From positions 248,294-312,293 of the forward strand of contig NZ_JAERQM010000004.1 of NCBI RefSeq assembly GCF_019029495.1: a DNA stretch of 64,000 nucleotides. The letters run 5' to 3'. The notes below the pieces were generated by a model that saw only the letters and a program-made list of their open reading frames with translations, made no database searches and had not been told where the DNA came from. The translations under genes were made by a program, and so were the position numbers. This stretch comes from Falsiroseomonas oleicola. GTDB lineage: Bacteria; Pseudomonadota; Alphaproteobacteria; Acetobacterales; Acetobacteraceae. Positions 17,901 through 27,629 of this stretch are shown here, piece after piece. How positions within the stretch are numbered: the first letter of the stretch is position 1; the number at the start of each line of letters is the position of its first letter.

Positions 17901-19023
17901 GCCCGATATCCCAGGGCTCCGCGATGATGAGCAACTCGCGCAGCACCGGGTCCTGGCGCATCGCCTGGATCAGCGGCGCATCGCCGTCGAAGCCGGTATC
18001 GCGCCGGGCCAGGGTGGTGGCGAGGTCGAGCCGGAAGCCGTCCAGCCCCGCCTGTTCCGCCCAATGCCGGAAGGCATCCATCACCAGCCGCAGCGGCCAG
18101 GGCCGGTCCAGCGCCAGGGTATTGCCGGTGCCGGCATCGTTCACATAGCGCCGCGCATCGCCGGGGATCAGCCGGTGGAAGGCGGCATTGCCCAAGCCCT
18201 TCAGCGACAGGGTCGGGCCGAACTCGTCGCATTCGCCGGTATGGTTGAAGACCACATCCTGCACCACGGCGATGCCCGCCTCATGCAGCGCGGCGATGGC
18301 GGCGCGCACCTCCGCCATGCCACCCGGCGCCAGGCGCGGATCGGGCGCGAGCAACGCGACGGGATTGTAGCCCCAGTAATTGCTCAGCCCGAGCGGCGGC
18401 AGATGCCGCTCATCCACCCAGGCGGCCGCCGGCAGCAACTCCACCATCGTCACGCCGAGGCGCTTCAGATGCGCGATGCTGGCCGCATGGCCGAGGCCGG
18501 CAAAGGTGCCGCGCAGCGCCTCGGGCACCGCAGGGTTCAGCCGCGAGAAGCCCCGCACATGCAGTTCGTAGATCACCTGCGGGCCCCTGGGCGCGTGACC
18601 AGGGGAGGCGGGCAGGGAGGCGGTGAGGATCGCCTTGGGCAGGAAGGGCGCGCTGTCCGTCCCCTCCGGCGCATCGCCCGTGTCGAACAGCGCCGGATGC
18701 AGGGCGAAGGGCCGGTCGAGCGCGCGCGCCCAGGGATCGACCAGCAGTTTCTGCGGGTTGAAGCGATGGCCGTGCCAGGGCTCGAACGGCCCTTCGACGC
18801 GCAGCCCATAGCGCTGGCCTTCCGTCAGGCCGGCGACATGGCCGTGATGCACATCCCCGTTGCGGCCGGGCAGGCGAAGGCGCGCCACCTCCCGGTCCTG
18901 CGCATCGAACAGGCACAGGAACACCGCACTGGCCCCCGGTGCCGGGAAGGCGAAGTTCGCCCCCGCCGAATCCAGCCGCGCGCCAAGCGGTTCCGCCCGC
19001 CCGGGCGCCGCCTCAAGCCGCAT
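14941..19023 (-). CDS. glgX: Glycogen debranching enzyme GlgX fused to 4-alpha-glucanotransferase MalQ
   Basis: A 1360-aa two-enzyme fusion. Residues 1 to about 660 are GlgX (GH13): an N-terminal carbohydrate-binding module, GFRLDLATTL with the nucleophile Asp, IIAEPWDIG with the acid Glu, and VTAHDGFSLADL. About residues 680-1360 are MalQ (GH77): VAAQIYGLRGAQDQGIGDF, ALRVDHVLGMRRLF (nucleophile), VVGEDLGTVP (acid) and STHDLATLAGFW. GlgX removes limit-dextrin branches and MalQ disproportionates the released maltooligosaccharides. Both halves keep all catalytic residues. Start taken at the ATG 19023 ([12 protein letters not shown]), overlapping glgA by 11 bp. Confidence 0.93.
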   Translation of the reverse strand: MRLEAAPGRAEPLGARLDSAGANFAFPAPGASAVFLCLFDAQDREVARLRLPGRNGDVHHGHVAGLTEGQRYGLRVEGPFEPWHGHRFNPQKLLVDPWARALDRPFALHPALFDTGDAPEGTDSAPFLPKAILTASLPASPGHAPRGPQVIYELHVRGFSRLNPAVPEALRGTFAGLGHAASIAHLKRLGVTMVELLPAAAWVDERHLPPLGLSNYWGYNPVALLAPDPRLAPGGMAEVRAAIAALHEAGIAVVQDVVFNHTGECDEFGPTLSLKGLGNAAFHRLIPGDARRYVNDAGTGNTLALDRPWPLRLVMDAFRHWAEQAGLDGFRLDLATTLARRDTGFDGDAPLIQAMRQDPVLRELLIIAEPWDIGPEGYQLGRFPPGWGEWNDRFRDDVRRFWRGDAGRVGALAARLAGSADIFPGRALSDSVNYVTAHDGFSLADLVSHSEKHNLANGEDNRDGTTDNISWNNGAEGSSDDPAIRARRQGDIRALLATLLLARGTPMLAMGDEAGRSQSGNNNAYAQDNAIGWFDWASADQGLVDFTARLIAARKAHPALHDAAPLTGTASGGLPDVAWLRPDGAAMAEADWHDAENRALLALLHKDGDRCLLALNAGPARPLALPAPRPGHRWTLLADSADPTRKDLPTELPARAVLLLAEERAAPLAQSDAALLARLAGAAGIDTHWYAISGERTEVPADTLRGLLDALGLPARNAAAIRDSLATLSTIPPLPGAFSHRGTAPVLLPMPLADRPVMLRIACEDGSTQRLAIPPEAGTTERLLLPDGRTAARRLVALPSLPIGRHLIFDEAAPEAACHLAIAPTTCHLPPILAGGGRVFGVAAQIYGLRGAQDQGIGDFSAVAEYARMAQDQGAAFLGLSPPHALFPTDRSRASPYHPSDRRFLDPIFVDVMALPVMADHEAVHAALAAAEPVFQRLSQRTSVDHDAVWQAKRAVLRAAWDALPKDHPAFAAFRQEGGLALDQFCAFAALAERIGHSDSRRWPEGLRHGDDSGLTAFQAEAADAIGFAAFQQWLADAQLSEAGQAGAGLYRDLAVGAAPDGAEIWSGDSRFLPGFSVGAPPDPFAAEGQVWGLPPPDPCHGTAEGHAPFARLIRANMRHAAALRVDHVLGMRRLFLVPEGAKGSEGTYLAQPFEALLGQLALESHHAGCLVVGEDLGTVPPGIGEALRAADVLSYRVLWFERRGRAFTPPEAWPARAAACVSTHDLATLAGFWVGADLVERESLGLLAEPESARAERAADRAALLEALAAHGLLPEDATADGPLDDALAAAIHALVAMTPSALLLVQAEDLAGETEAVNLPGTDRERPNWRRRLPLPAGPLAALPRAQAILAELRRLRG

Positions 19024-20461
19024 GCGAAATCGCGTCGCGGTAGAGCGCGGCGTAGCGGCTGGCGGAGCGACGCCAGGAGACGTCGCAGCGCAGCGCATTG
19101 GCCTGAAGCTTCTGGAACAGCGGTCGGTCGCGCCACAGCGCCGCCATGCGCAGCACCGCGGCCTGGAGCATTTCCTGGCTCACCGGGGAGAAATGCACGC
19201 CGGTGCCCTGGCCCTCGGCCAGCGCCATCTCATTGGCATCAATCACGCTGTCCGACAGCCCGCCGACATGGGCGACCAGCGGCAGCGCGCCGTAGCGGAG
19301 CGCGCAGAGTTGGGCGAGGCCGCAGGGTTCGAAGCGGCTCGGCACCAGCACCACATCGGCGCCGCCATAGATCTGTCGCGCCAGGGCCTCGTCATAGCCG
19401 ATCTCATGCCCGACCCGGCCGGGATTGGCCCAGGCGGCGCCGCGCGCCGCATGTTCCAACTCGGCATCGCCGGTGCCGAGGATGGCAAGCTGCGCGCCCT
19501 GGCCCAGCATGGTGCCGAGCGCACCGAGAATCAGGTCCACGCCCTTCTGCCAGGTCAGCCTTCCGACGAAGCCGAACAGCAGCGCCTCCGGATCCTCCTC
19601 CAGCCCCAGCCGGCGCTGCAGCGCGGCCTTGTTCACCGCCCGCGGCTTCACATCGGTGGCGCTGAAATTGGCGGGCAGCAGCTTGTCCCTGGAAGGGTCC
19701 CAGGCCGCCTCGTCGATGCCGTTCAGGATGCCGGAGACACTCTCCGCCCGGCCGCGCAGCAGCCCATCCAGCCCCATGCCCATCTCCGGCGTGCGGATTT
19801 CCGCGGCATAGGTGGGGGAGACGGTGGTGATGCGGTCGGCATACCAGAGGCCGGCCTTCAGGAAGCCGGTGGTGCCGAAATACTCCACCCCCTCCACCGA
19901 CAGGGCCTGCGGCGGCAGGCCGAGCAGCGGGAACAAGGCGAGCGGGAACTTGCCCTGGAAGGCCAGGTTGTGGACCGTGAAGACCGAAGGCACGCGCTTC
20001 GCCGCGAAGCGCAGATAGGCCGGGGCGAGGCCCGCCTGCCAGTCATGCGCATGCACCAGGTCGAAGTTCAGGTTGCGGATGCCGCCCGTGGCGACCAGCG
20101 CGGCCACCGCGCCCAGCGCCGCGAAGCGCACGCCGTTATCCGCCCATTCCCCGCCTTGCGGCGAGAGATAGGGGTTGCCCGGGCGGGCGAAGAGATGCGG
20201 CGCATCGATGGCGATGATGTCCATCCCCGCCACCTCGCCGCGCTGCAGCCGCGCCGGTCCGCCGAACAGGTCATCGATCCGCCGCAGCGCCCTGCCATTG
20301 CCCATTGCCGCCATCACCGCCGGATAGCCCGGCAGCAGCGTGGTCACGCGAACCCCTTCCGCCGCCAGCGCCGCCGGCAGCGCGCCGACCACATCGGCGA
20401 GCCCGCCGGTCTTCACCAGCGGCACGCATTCGGAGGCGACGGAGAGAACGCGGAGGCTCAT
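19013..20461 (-). CDS. glgA: Glycogen synthase
   Basis: A 482-aa GT5 glycogen synthase that extends alpha-1,4 chains from ADP-glucose. The N-terminal ADP-glucose motif [13 protein letters not shown] (about residues 17-29) and the C-terminal [17 protein letters not shown] (E-x7-E type) are intact. The length is normal. Its ATG overlaps the glgC stop as ATGA (20458-20461), and its own end overlaps glgX-malQ by 11 bp, so the genes are translationally coupled. Confidence 0.96.
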   Translation of the reverse strand: MSLRVLSVASECVPLVKTGGLADVVGALPAALAAEGVRVTTLLPGYPAVMAAMGNGRALRRIDDLFGGPARLQRGEVAGMDIIAIDAPHLFARPGNPYLSPQGGEWADNGVRFAALGAVAALVATGGIRNLNFDLVHAHDWQAGLAPAYLRFAAKRVPSVFTVHNLAFQGKFPLALFPLLGLPPQALSVEGVEYFGTTGFLKAGLWYADRITTVSPTYAAEIRTPEMGMGLDGLLRGRAESVSGILNGIDEAAWDPSRDKLLPANFSATDVKPRAVNKAALQRRLGLEEDPEALLFGFVGRLTWQKGVDLILGALGTMLGQGAQLAILGTGDAELEHAARGAAWANPGRVGHEIGYDEALARQIYGGADVVLVPSRFEPCGLAQLCALRYGALPLVAHVGGLSDSVIDANEMALAEGQGTGVHFSPVSQEMLQAAVLRMAALWRDRPLFQKLQANALRCDVSWRRSASRYAALYRDAISHAA

Positions 20462-21729
20462 GCGGTCAGCTTGTCCAGCATGGCCTGCGTCACCAGGCAG
20501 ATGCCCTTCTCACTGCGGCGGAAGCGCTTGGCGTCCTCGATCGGGTCCTCGCCGATCACCATGCCCTCCGGGATCCGCACACCGCGATCGACCACCACAT
20601 TGGTCAGCCGCGCACCGCGGGCGACATCGACATAGGGCAGCAGCACGCCACCCTCCACCTTGGTGTAGGAATGCAGATGCACGCCGGTGCAGAGCAGGGA
20701 CCGCCGGGCCATGCCGCCGGAGACGATGCAGCCGCCGGAGACGAGGGAGGAAATCGCCTCCCCCCGCCGTCCATCCGCGTCATGCACGAACTTGGCCGGC
20801 GGCACGACCTCCGCATGGGTCCAGATCGGCCAGTCGCGGTCGAACAGGTCGAGCTCCGGCACCACATCCGTCAGGTCGATATTGGCTTCCCAATAGGCAT
20901 CGATGGTGCCGGCATCGCGCCAATAGGGCGTGGCCTCCGCCGAGGAGCGGACGCAGGAGCGTTCGAAGCGATGCGCCACCGCCTTACCGTGCTTGACCAG
21001 GTAGGGGATGATGTTGTGGCCGAAGTCGCGCTGGCTGTCCGGATCGGCCGCGTCACGGCGCAGCTGGTCGAACAGGAATTTGGTTTCGAAGACGTAGATG
21101 CCCATGGAGGCGAGGGCGAGGTCCTCGCGCCCCGGAATGCCCGGCGGGTCCTTCGGCTTTTCCAGGAAGGCGACGATGCGGGCATCCTTGTCGACATGCA
21201 TCACACCGAAGGCCGTCGCCTCCATGCGCGGCACGGCGATGCAGCCCACCGTCACATCGGCGCCGGATTCGACATGCTGCTGCAGCATGAACTCGTAATC
21301 CTGCTTGTAGACATGGTCGCCGGCCAGGATGACCATGTGGCGCGGCGCCAGATCCTCGATGATGTCGATGTTCTGGTAGACCGCGTCGGCGGTGCCGAGA
21401 TACCAGTTCTGGCCATCGCCGCGCTGGCTGGCGGGCAGGATGTCGAAGCTCTCGTTCCGCTCCTGCCGCATGAAATTCCAGCCGCGCTGCAGGTGGCGGA
21501 TCAGGCTGTGCGCCTTGTACTGCGTGGCGACGCCGATGCGGCGGATGCCGGAATTGATGGCATTCGAAAGCGCGAAGTCGATAATGCGCGACTTGCCGCC
21601 AAAGAACACCGCCGGCTTGGCGCGGCGATCCGTCAGCTCCATCAGCCGTGACCCGCGACCGCCAGCGAGCACGAAGGCCATGGCAGTGCGGGCCAGCGGC
21701 GCGGAGGCCTGGCTACGGCTGTTCGGCAT
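20458..21729 (-). CDS. glgC: Glucose-1-phosphate adenylyltransferase
   Basis: A 423-aa enzyme making ADP-glucose from ATP and glucose-1-phosphate, the committed and usually allosterically controlled step. [23 protein letters not shown] is split here as GGRGSRL plus [12 protein letters not shown] (nucleotide site), followed by IIDFALSN, the FLEKP-type Lys site in [11 protein letters not shown] and a C-terminal left-handed beta-helix. Start chosen at 21729 ([10 protein letters not shown]), with GGGGAG about eight bases ahead; an earlier ATG at 21759 is possible. Overlaps glgB by 17 bp and glgA by 4 bp. Confidence 0.96.
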   Translation of the reverse strand: MPNSRSQASAPLARTAMAFVLAGGRGSRLMELTDRRAKPAVFFGGKSRIIDFALSNAINSGIRRIGVATQYKAHSLIRHLQRGWNFMRQERNESFDILPASQRGDGQNWYLGTADAVYQNIDIIEDLAPRHMVILAGDHVYKQDYEFMLQQHVESGADVTVGCIAVPRMEATAFGVMHVDKDARIVAFLEKPKDPPGIPGREDLALASMGIYVFETKFLFDQLRRDAADPDSQRDFGHNIIPYLVKHGKAVAHRFERSCVRSSAEATPYWRDAGTIDAYWEANIDLTDVVPELDLFDRDWPIWTHAEVVPPAKFVHDADGRRGEAISSLVSGGCIVSGGMARRSLLCTGVHLHSYTKVEGGVLLPYVDVARGARLTNVVVDRGVRIPEGMVIGEDPIEDAKRFRRSEKGICLVTQAMLDKLTA

Positions 21730-23950
21730 GGTCTTCTCCCCTTGATCCATTCTCGTCACGGTCCAGCATCAGATAGATGGTGGCAAGCGGCGGCAGAACC
21801 ACCACGGCGGAGGCCGGAAGCCCGTGCAGCGGCACATCCTCCGCCACGACCTGCCCCAGATTGCCCATGCCGGACCCACCGAAGCCATGGGCATCGGTGT
21901 TCAGTACCTCGCGCCACACACCCGCCTCTGGCAGGCCGAAGCGATGATGTAACCGCGGAACGGGCGTGAGGTTGCACAACACGGCGACGGGCGGACCACC
22001 TTCCCCGTCCATCCGCAGCCAGGAAAACACCGAATTCTCGGCGTCATCCGCGTCGATCCACTGAAAACCCTCATGATTCGAATCGCCCGCATGCAGGGCG
22101 GGAAGGTCACGATGCAGCCTGTTCAGCTCGCGGATCAGCGCCTGCGCGCCCTGGTGCGGCGGGAACTGCAGCAGCCACCAGTCCAGCTCCCGCGCCTCGG
22201 ACCATTCGCGCCATTGCGCGATCTCGCAGCCCATGAACAGCAGCTTCTTGCCGGGATGGCCCCACATGAAACCGTAATAGGCGCGCAGCGTCGCGAAGCG
22301 CTGCCAGTCATCGCCCGGCAGCCGGCCGAGCACGGAGCCCTTGCCGTGGACAACCTCGTCATGGCTGATCGGCAGCACGAAGTTCTCGGAGAACGCATAC
22401 ATCATGCCGAAGGTCACCAGGTTGTGGTGCCAGCGGCGATGCAGCGGATCCATGGCGATGTAGCGCAGCGTGTCGTTCATCCAGCCCATGTTCCACTTGA
22501 ACTGGAAGCCGAGCCCGCCTTCCTCGGCCGGATGGGTGACGCCGGGCCAGGAGGTCGCCTCCTCCGCGAACACCGCCGCACCCGGCGCCTGTTCCGCCAC
22601 CAGGGCGTTCACCTGGCGCAGGAAGGCCACCGCCTCATGGTTCTCGGTGCCGCCTTCGTCGTTGGGCACCCAGTCACCCGGGGCGCGGCCGTGGTCGAGA
22701 TGCACCATGGTGGAGACGGCATCGACGCGCAGCCCATCGGCATGGAATTCCTGCGTCCAGTACAGCGCGTTGGAGGCGAGGAAGCCCGCCACCTCCCGCC
22801 TTCCGAAGTCGAAGGTCGCCGTGCCCCAGCCCTTGTGGAAGCCGCGCTTGGGGTCGGGGTGTTCGTACAGCGCATGGCCGTCGAAGCGGATCAGCCCGTG
22901 CCGGTCCTGCGGGAAATGCGCCGGCACCCAGTCCAGGATCACGCCGAGGTCCTGGTCGTGGCAGGCCTGGATGAAGCGCTTGAGGCCCGCCGGGTCGCCC
23001 ATGCGCGCGGTGGGCGCGTGCAGCCCGATCGGCTGGTAGCCCCAGCTTTCATCCAGCGGATGCTCCATCACCGGCATCAGCTCGATATGGGTGAAGCCCA
23101 TCCAGGCGACATAGGGCACCAAAGCCGTGATCAGCTCGTCCCAGGAATAGAAGCGCCCATCCGGATGCCGCCGCCAGGACGGCGCATGCACCTCATAGAT
23201 CGAGACCGGCGCGCCCGGTGACTGCTTCGCGCCGCGCTGGGCCAGATAGGCCGCATCCTTCCAGTCGAAGGCGTCGTCGCCCAGCACGAGGGAAGCGGTG
23301 GCCGGCCGTAGCTGTGCGGCGCGGCCGAAGGGGTCGGCCTTCAGCGGCTGCACCTGCCCATCGGCGCCCAGAATTTCATACTTGTAGGCCGCGCCGGCAC
23401 CGAGGCCGGGCACGAAGATCTCCCACAGCCCGCTATCGACGCGCTTGCGCATCGGGTGGCGGCGGCCGTCCCAGGCGTTGAAGTCGCCGACGACGGAGAC
23501 CCGCTTGGCATTCGGCGCCCAGACGGCGAAGCGGGTGCCCGGCATGCCCTCATGCCGCACGACATGCGCGCCGAGCCGTTCATGCAGCTTGTGATGCGTG
23601 CCCTCGACCAGCAGATGGTCGTCCAGCGCACCGAGGGTGGGGCCGAAGCGGAAGGGGTCTTCCAGCTCCCACTCGCCGCCCGCATTGGCGGCGCGCAGGC
23701 GATAGGCGAAGGGCAAGGCGCGGCCGGGCAGGAAGCCCTCGAAGATGCCATCCGCGTCGCGCTGTTGCAGCGGCAGGGGGGCGCCGCCGGTGGCGGGCAG
23801 CACCTCCAGCCGCGTTGCATCGGGCACGAAGGCGCGCAGCACCAGCCCGCCCTGCACCGGATGTGGTCCCAGCCAGGCGAAGGGATCGCCCTGCCGGGCA
23901 TTGCGCAGCGCCTCCAGCTCGGCCTGCGGCATGCGCCAGGCTTCCATCAT
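21713..23950 (-). CDS. glgB: 1,4-alpha-glucan branching enzyme
   Basis: A 745-aa GH13 branching enzyme that forms the alpha-1,6 links. It has the two N-terminal beta-sandwich modules (second with [20 protein letters not shown]), then the barrel with [27 protein letters not shown] (nucleophile Asp), [11 protein letters not shown] (acid Glu) and [12 protein letters not shown]. The ATG pair at 23950/23947 follows GAGGTGAAG. It lies 15 bp downstream of glgP and overlaps glgC by 17 bp. Confidence 0.96.
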   Translation of the reverse strand: MMEAWRMPQAELEALRNARQGDPFAWLGPHPVQGGLVLRAFVPDATRLEVLPATGGAPLPLQQRDADGIFEGFLPGRALPFAYRLRAANAGGEWELEDPFRFGPTLGALDDHLLVEGTHHKLHERLGAHVVRHEGMPGTRFAVWAPNAKRVSVVGDFNAWDGRRHPMRKRVDSGLWEIFVPGLGAGAAYKYEILGADGQVQPLKADPFGRAAQLRPATASLVLGDDAFDWKDAAYLAQRGAKQSPGAPVSIYEVHAPSWRRHPDGRFYSWDELITALVPYVAWMGFTHIELMPVMEHPLDESWGYQPIGLHAPTARMGDPAGLKRFIQACHDQDLGVILDWVPAHFPQDRHGLIRFDGHALYEHPDPKRGFHKGWGTATFDFGRREVAGFLASNALYWTQEFHADGLRVDAVSTMVHLDHGRAPGDWVPNDEGGTENHEAVAFLRQVNALVAEQAPGAAVFAEEATSWPGVTHPAEEGGLGFQFKWNMGWMNDTLRYIAMDPLHRRWHHNLVTFGMMYAFSENFVLPISHDEVVHGKGSVLGRLPGDDWQRFATLRAYYGFMWGHPGKKLLFMGCEIAQWREWSEARELDWWLLQFPPHQGAQALIRELNRLHRDLPALHAGDSNHEGFQWIDADDAENSVFSWLRMDGEGGPPVAVLCNLTPVPRLHHRFGLPEAGVWREVLNTDAHGFGGSGMGNLGQVVAEDVPLHGLPASAVVVLPPLATIYLMLDRDENGSRGEDHAEQP

Positions 23951-23965
23951 GGGCGCTTCACCTCT

Positions 23966-26431
23966 TCATCGTTTCACGGGCACGTTCCAGATCTCATCCG
24001 CATATTCCGCGATGGTGCGGTCGGAGGAGAACCAGGCCATGTTGGCGGTGTTCAGCACGGCGGATTTCCACCATGCCTTGGGGTCGCGCCAGCGCTCGTC
24101 GACCTTGCGCTGGGCGTCGTAGTAGCTGTCGAAATCCGCACTCACGAGGAAGTAGTCGGACCCGCGGAGGGAGGCGACGAGGTCGCGGTAGCGCGTCGGA
24201 TCGTCCGGGGAGAAGACACCGGCCTCGATCTGCTCCAGCGCCTCCTTCAGCCGCCGCGACCTGGCGATCGCTGCCGCACCCTGGATACCCTCGGCGCGGT
24301 GCTTCGCCACCTCCTCCGTCGTCAGGCCGAAGATGAAGATGTTGTCGTCGCCGACATGTTCCTTGATCTCGACATTGGCGCCGTCCAGCGTGCCGATGGT
24401 CAGCGCGCCGTTCAGCGCCAGCTTCATGTTGCCGGTGCCCGAGGCCTCCATGCCCGCGGTGCTGATCTGCTCCGACAGGTCGGCGGCCGGCACGATCATC
24501 TCCGCCAGCGAGACGTTGTAGTTCGGCAGGAACACCACCTTCAGCAGGTTGCGCACCGTGGGGTCGCTGTTCACCACGCGGGCCACGTCATGCGCCAGCT
24601 TGATGATGAGCTTGGCACGGTGGTAGCTGCTGGCCGCCTTGCCGGCGAAGATCTTGACGCGCGGTGTCCAGCTTTTGGTCGGCTGGCTGCGGATTTCGTC
24701 ATACAGCGCCACGGCTTCCACCACGTTCAGAAGCTGGCGCTTGTATTCGTGGATGCGCTTGATCTGCACGTCGAACAGCGCATCGGGGTCGATCTTCAAC
24801 TGGTACTGGTCGCGCACCAGATTGGCGAGTGCCTGCTTGTTGGCGCGTTTCGCCGCGGCAAATTTCTGCTGGAAGGCCGCATCGGTCGCCAGGGGACGCA
24901 GCTTCTCCAGCGCCCGCGGGTTGTCCAGCACCTCCGCCCCGCAGGCCTCCATCAGCAGCCCGGTCAGGCCCGGATTGCACTGCTGGAGCCAGCGGCGGAA
25001 GGTGATGCCATTGGTCTTGTTGGTCAGCCGCCCGGGGAACAGGTGGTGGAAATCGGCGAAGATGGTCTGCTTCAGCAGGTCCGAATGCAGCGCCGACACG
25101 CCATTGACCTTGTGCGAACCCACCACGGCGAGATGGCCCATGCGCACGCGACGGCCATGGCCTTCCTCGATCAGGGAGACGGAAGACAGCAGCCGGCCAT
25201 CCTCCGGATTCTTGCCGCGCACCTCATCCAGGTGGAAGGCGTTGATGAGGTAGATCAACTGCATGTGGCGGGGCAGCAGACGTTCCATCAGCGGCACGGG
25301 CCAGCTTTCCAGCGCTTCGGGCAGCAGCGTGTGGTTGGTGTAGCTGATCGTGCGGCGCGTGATGTCCCAGGCCTCGTCCCATGCGATGTCATGTAGATCG
25401 ACCAGGATGCGCAAAAGTTCCGCCACCACGATGGCCGGATGCGTATCGTTGAGCTGGATGGCAACGCGGTCGGGCAGGGAACGGATGTCGCCATAGACGC
25501 GCATGTGCCGCCGCACGAGATCCTGCAACGCGGCGGAGGAGAAGAAGTATTCCTGGCGCAGCCGCAGCTCCTGCCCCGCCGGGCTTTCATCCGACGGGTA
25601 GAGCAGCTTGGAGATGCTCTCGGCCTTCACCTTCTCCGACAGCGCGCCGATATGGTCGCCGGAGTTGAACGCCTCCAGCTTCAGCGCATCGGTCGCCCGC
25701 GCGGACCACAGCCGCAGCGTGTTCACATGCGCGCCGCGCCAGCCGACGATGGGCATGTCATAGGCGACGGCCTGCACCGTCTCGCCCGGCTTCCAGACAT
25801 GCTTCACGCTGGCCTCGGAGACGTTCACCGCCTCCACCATGCCGCCGAAGCCGATGGTGTGGGAAATCTCAGGCCGGGCGAATTCCCAGGGATTGCCGAA
25901 GTTCAGCCAGTCCTCGGGGAATTCGTGCTGCCAGCCGTCGCGGATGATCTGGCGGAACAGGCCATGGTCGTAGCGGATGCCGTAGCCGAAGGCCGGAATG
26001 GCGAGGGAGGCCATGCTCTCCATGAAGCAGGCCGCGAGCCGGCCGAGACCGCCATTGCCCAGCGCCGCATCGGGTTCCGCGATGCGCAGCTTCTCGGGGT
26101 CCACGCCCAGCGGTTCCAGCGCGTCGCGGATGGCGCCGATCAGGCCGAGGTTGCTGACATTGTCCCGCAGCAGCCGGCCGATCAGGAACTCCAGGCTCAA
26201 ATAATATACCTGCTTGGCGCCGGACTGGTAGGTGGCGCGGGTCAGGTCGATCCAGCGATCGACGATGCGGTCCCGCACCGCCAGCGAGGTGGCGATGAAC
26301 CAGTCGCGGTCGCGCGCGCCAAGGCGGCTCTTGCCCAGATCGTAGGTCAGCTTGTGCAGGATCGTCTCGCGCAGCGCCGCCGCATCGTCCAGCTTCGCGG
26401 CGGGCGCTGTGGCGGTGGTGGGGGTATCCAT
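23966..26431 (-). CDS. glgP: Glycogen phosphorylase
   Basis: An 821-aa GT35 enzyme releasing glucose-1-phosphate from glycogen with pyridoxal phosphate. The cofactor lysine lies in EASGTGNMKLALNGALTIG, and GNGGLGRLAACFMES and RIHEYKRQLLNV are the expected family motifs. Start at 26431 (MDTPTTATAP), with AAGGAG about eleven bases upstream; an upstream ATG at 26491 gives an atypical N-terminus. First of the tightly packed glg genes, 126 bp after glk. Confidence 0.96.
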   Translation of the reverse strand: MDTPTTATAPAAKLDDAAALRETILHKLTYDLGKSRLGARDRDWFIATSLAVRDRIVDRWIDLTRATYQSGAKQVYYLSLEFLIGRLLRDNVSNLGLIGAIRDALEPLGVDPEKLRIAEPDAALGNGGLGRLAACFMESMASLAIPAFGYGIRYDHGLFRQIIRDGWQHEFPEDWLNFGNPWEFARPEISHTIGFGGMVEAVNVSEASVKHVWKPGETVQAVAYDMPIVGWRGAHVNTLRLWSARATDALKLEAFNSGDHIGALSEKVKAESISKLLYPSDESPAGQELRLRQEYFFSSAALQDLVRRHMRVYGDIRSLPDRVAIQLNDTHPAIVVAELLRILVDLHDIAWDEAWDITRRTISYTNHTLLPEALESWPVPLMERLLPRHMQLIYLINAFHLDEVRGKNPEDGRLLSSVSLIEEGHGRRVRMGHLAVVGSHKVNGVSALHSDLLKQTIFADFHHLFPGRLTNKTNGITFRRWLQQCNPGLTGLLMEACGAEVLDNPRALEKLRPLATDAAFQQKFAAAKRANKQALANLVRDQYQLKIDPDALFDVQIKRIHEYKRQLLNVVEAVALYDEIRSQPTKSWTPRVKIFAGKAASSYHRAKLIIKLAHDVARVVNSDPTVRNLLKVVFLPNYNVSLAEMIVPAADLSEQISTAGMEASGTGNMKLALNGALTIGTLDGANVEIKEHVGDDNIFIFGLTTEEVAKHRAEGIQGAAAIARSRRLKEALEQIEAGVFSPDDPTRYRDLVASLRGSDYFLVSADFDSYYDAQRKVDERWRDPKAWWKSAVLNTANMAWFSSDRTIAEYADEIWNVPVKR

Positions 26432-26557
26432 CGGCTTCTCGGCTCCTTGTCGGCGGGCGCGCGGCATCGCCACCTCGCTGCTTTGCAGCAATTTGATGGG
26501 GGCGCCAAATGAAAAACAAGCGGCGGTTATCGCCCCGAGGTTGTGCGGGGCGGCCGG

Positions 26558-27502
26558 TCAATCCGCCGTTAAGCGCGCCAGCGCCTCGAGGCCCGCGAAG
26601 GCCGGGGCGGGATGCGTCACCACCGCCAGCGGCACATCCGCCATCCAATGCCGCATCGGCGGCTTGGATTCGAACTGCGCGCGGAAGCGCGGCGAATCCA
26701 TCAGGTGGAGCATGCGCGGCAGGATGCCGCCGGCGATGAACACGCCGCCGCGGGCGCCCCAGGCCAGCGCCATGTCGCCGGCGAAGCCGGCCAGGAAGGC
26801 CAGGAAATGCGTCACCGTCTCCGCCGCCACCGGGCAGGTGCCGGCCGCGTCGAGGATCGCGGCCGGGTCGCGTTCCGGCACCTCGGCGCCCTGCAGCGCC
26901 GCCACGATGGCGTGCAGGTTCACCAGCCCCCGGCCGGACAGCGCCTGTTCCGCCCCGGCACGGCCGCAGCGCGCCCGCAGCCCGGCGATCACCGCATCCT
27001 CCCGCGCCGTCTCCGCCGCCAGGCCGATATGCCCGCCCTCGGTCGGCACCGCGATGGGCCCGGTGGGGGAGGGTACCAGCCCGGCCGCGCCGAGCCCGGT
27101 GCCCGGCCCGAGCACCAGCATGGGTGCAGTCGCCACCGCCTGGCCGCCGCCGATGCGATGCAGGTCGGCGGGCGCCAGATGCGGCAGCGCATGGGCCAGC
27201 GCCAGGAAGTCGTTCACCAGCCGCACCCGCGACAGGCCGAAGCGTTCGGCGATGGCGGTGCTGGAGAGTGACCAGTCCGCATTGGTCATACGCACCGGTT
27301 CCTCCAGCACCGGCCCGGCGAGGGCCAGCACGGCGCGGTCGATGCGGCCGGCGGGCTTCAGGCGCCGCAGCGCCTCCGCCATCGCATCCTCGGCGGTCGG
27401 GTAGCCCGCCACCGGCAGGATGCAGGGCGCGCTGACCGCCCCCGCCTCCAGCAGGGCGAAGCGGGCATTGGTGCCCCCGATATCCGCCAGAAGCGCCCTC
27501 AT
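26558..27502 (-). CDS. glk: Glucokinase
   Basis: A 314-aa bacterial glucokinase of the ROK-independent type (GLK family), phosphorylating glucose to glucose-6-phosphate. The phosphate-1 motif LLADIGGTNARFALL opens the protein; RLVNDFLALAHALP and LGPGTGLGAAGLVP are the glucose and phosphate-2 sites. Upstream of glgP on the same strand, it would recycle the free glucose released by GlgX/MalQ. The multi-hairpin element lies just ahead of its start. Confidence 0.93.
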   Translation of the reverse strand: MRALLADIGGTNARFALLEAGAVSAPCILPVAGYPTAEDAMAEALRRLKPAGRIDRAVLALAGPVLEEPVRMTNADWSLSSTAIAERFGLSRVRLVNDFLALAHALPHLAPADLHRIGGGQAVATAPMLVLGPGTGLGAAGLVPSPTGPIAVPTEGGHIGLAAETAREDAVIAGLRARCGRAGAEQALSGRGLVNLHAIVAALQGAEVPERDPAAILDAAGTCPVAAETVTHFLAFLAGFAGDMALAWGARGGVFIAGGILPRMLHLMDSPRFRAQFESKPPMRHWMADVPLAVVTHPAPAFAGLEALARLTAD

Positions 27503-27513
27503 ATGCTGCCCTC

Positions 27514-27615
27514 AAGTGCCGGGCGCGCGCTCCGCGCGCTTGGCTCGCCGCATAAGCGGCGGCGCCCGTTCGGGCGCTCGGCCAGGCCAAAGCGGCCTGG
27601 CCGCGGGTGGCACTT
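27514..27615 (-). repeat. Multi-hairpin intergenic element, copy 1
   Basis: Read on the minus strand, an outer 7-bp inverted repeat (AAGTGCC 27609-27615 and 27514-27520) encloses four hairpins: D, a 9-bp stem (27580-27602); A, a 6-bp stem with loop GAAC (27562-27577); B, a 6-bp stem CGCCGC/GCGGCG with loop TTAT (27546-27561); then unpaired AGCCAA; and C, a 6-bp stem with loop GGA (27525-27539), followed by GCCCGGC. The same order, loops and linkers occur at 53121-53205 with different but paired stem sequences. It lies between an SDR gene and glk. No T-run follows any hairpin. Family not recognised; structured RNA, REP-like element or composite terminator are the options. Confidence 0.8.
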
Positions 27616-27629
27616 TACCATCAAGCAGG

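Noticed and set aside
16540-19665. A 1041-codon open frame on the plus strand, antisense to glgX-malQ and glgA
   Set aside because: It mirrors GC-rich coding DNA; the product is arginine/glycine/glutamine-rich low-complexity sequence, while the opposite strand has full catalytic motifs.
27514-27615. Ordinary rho-independent terminator
   Set aside because: Four hairpins in a fixed order inside an outer repeat, no T-run, and a second copy elsewhere with compensatory changes; a simple terminator would not explain this.
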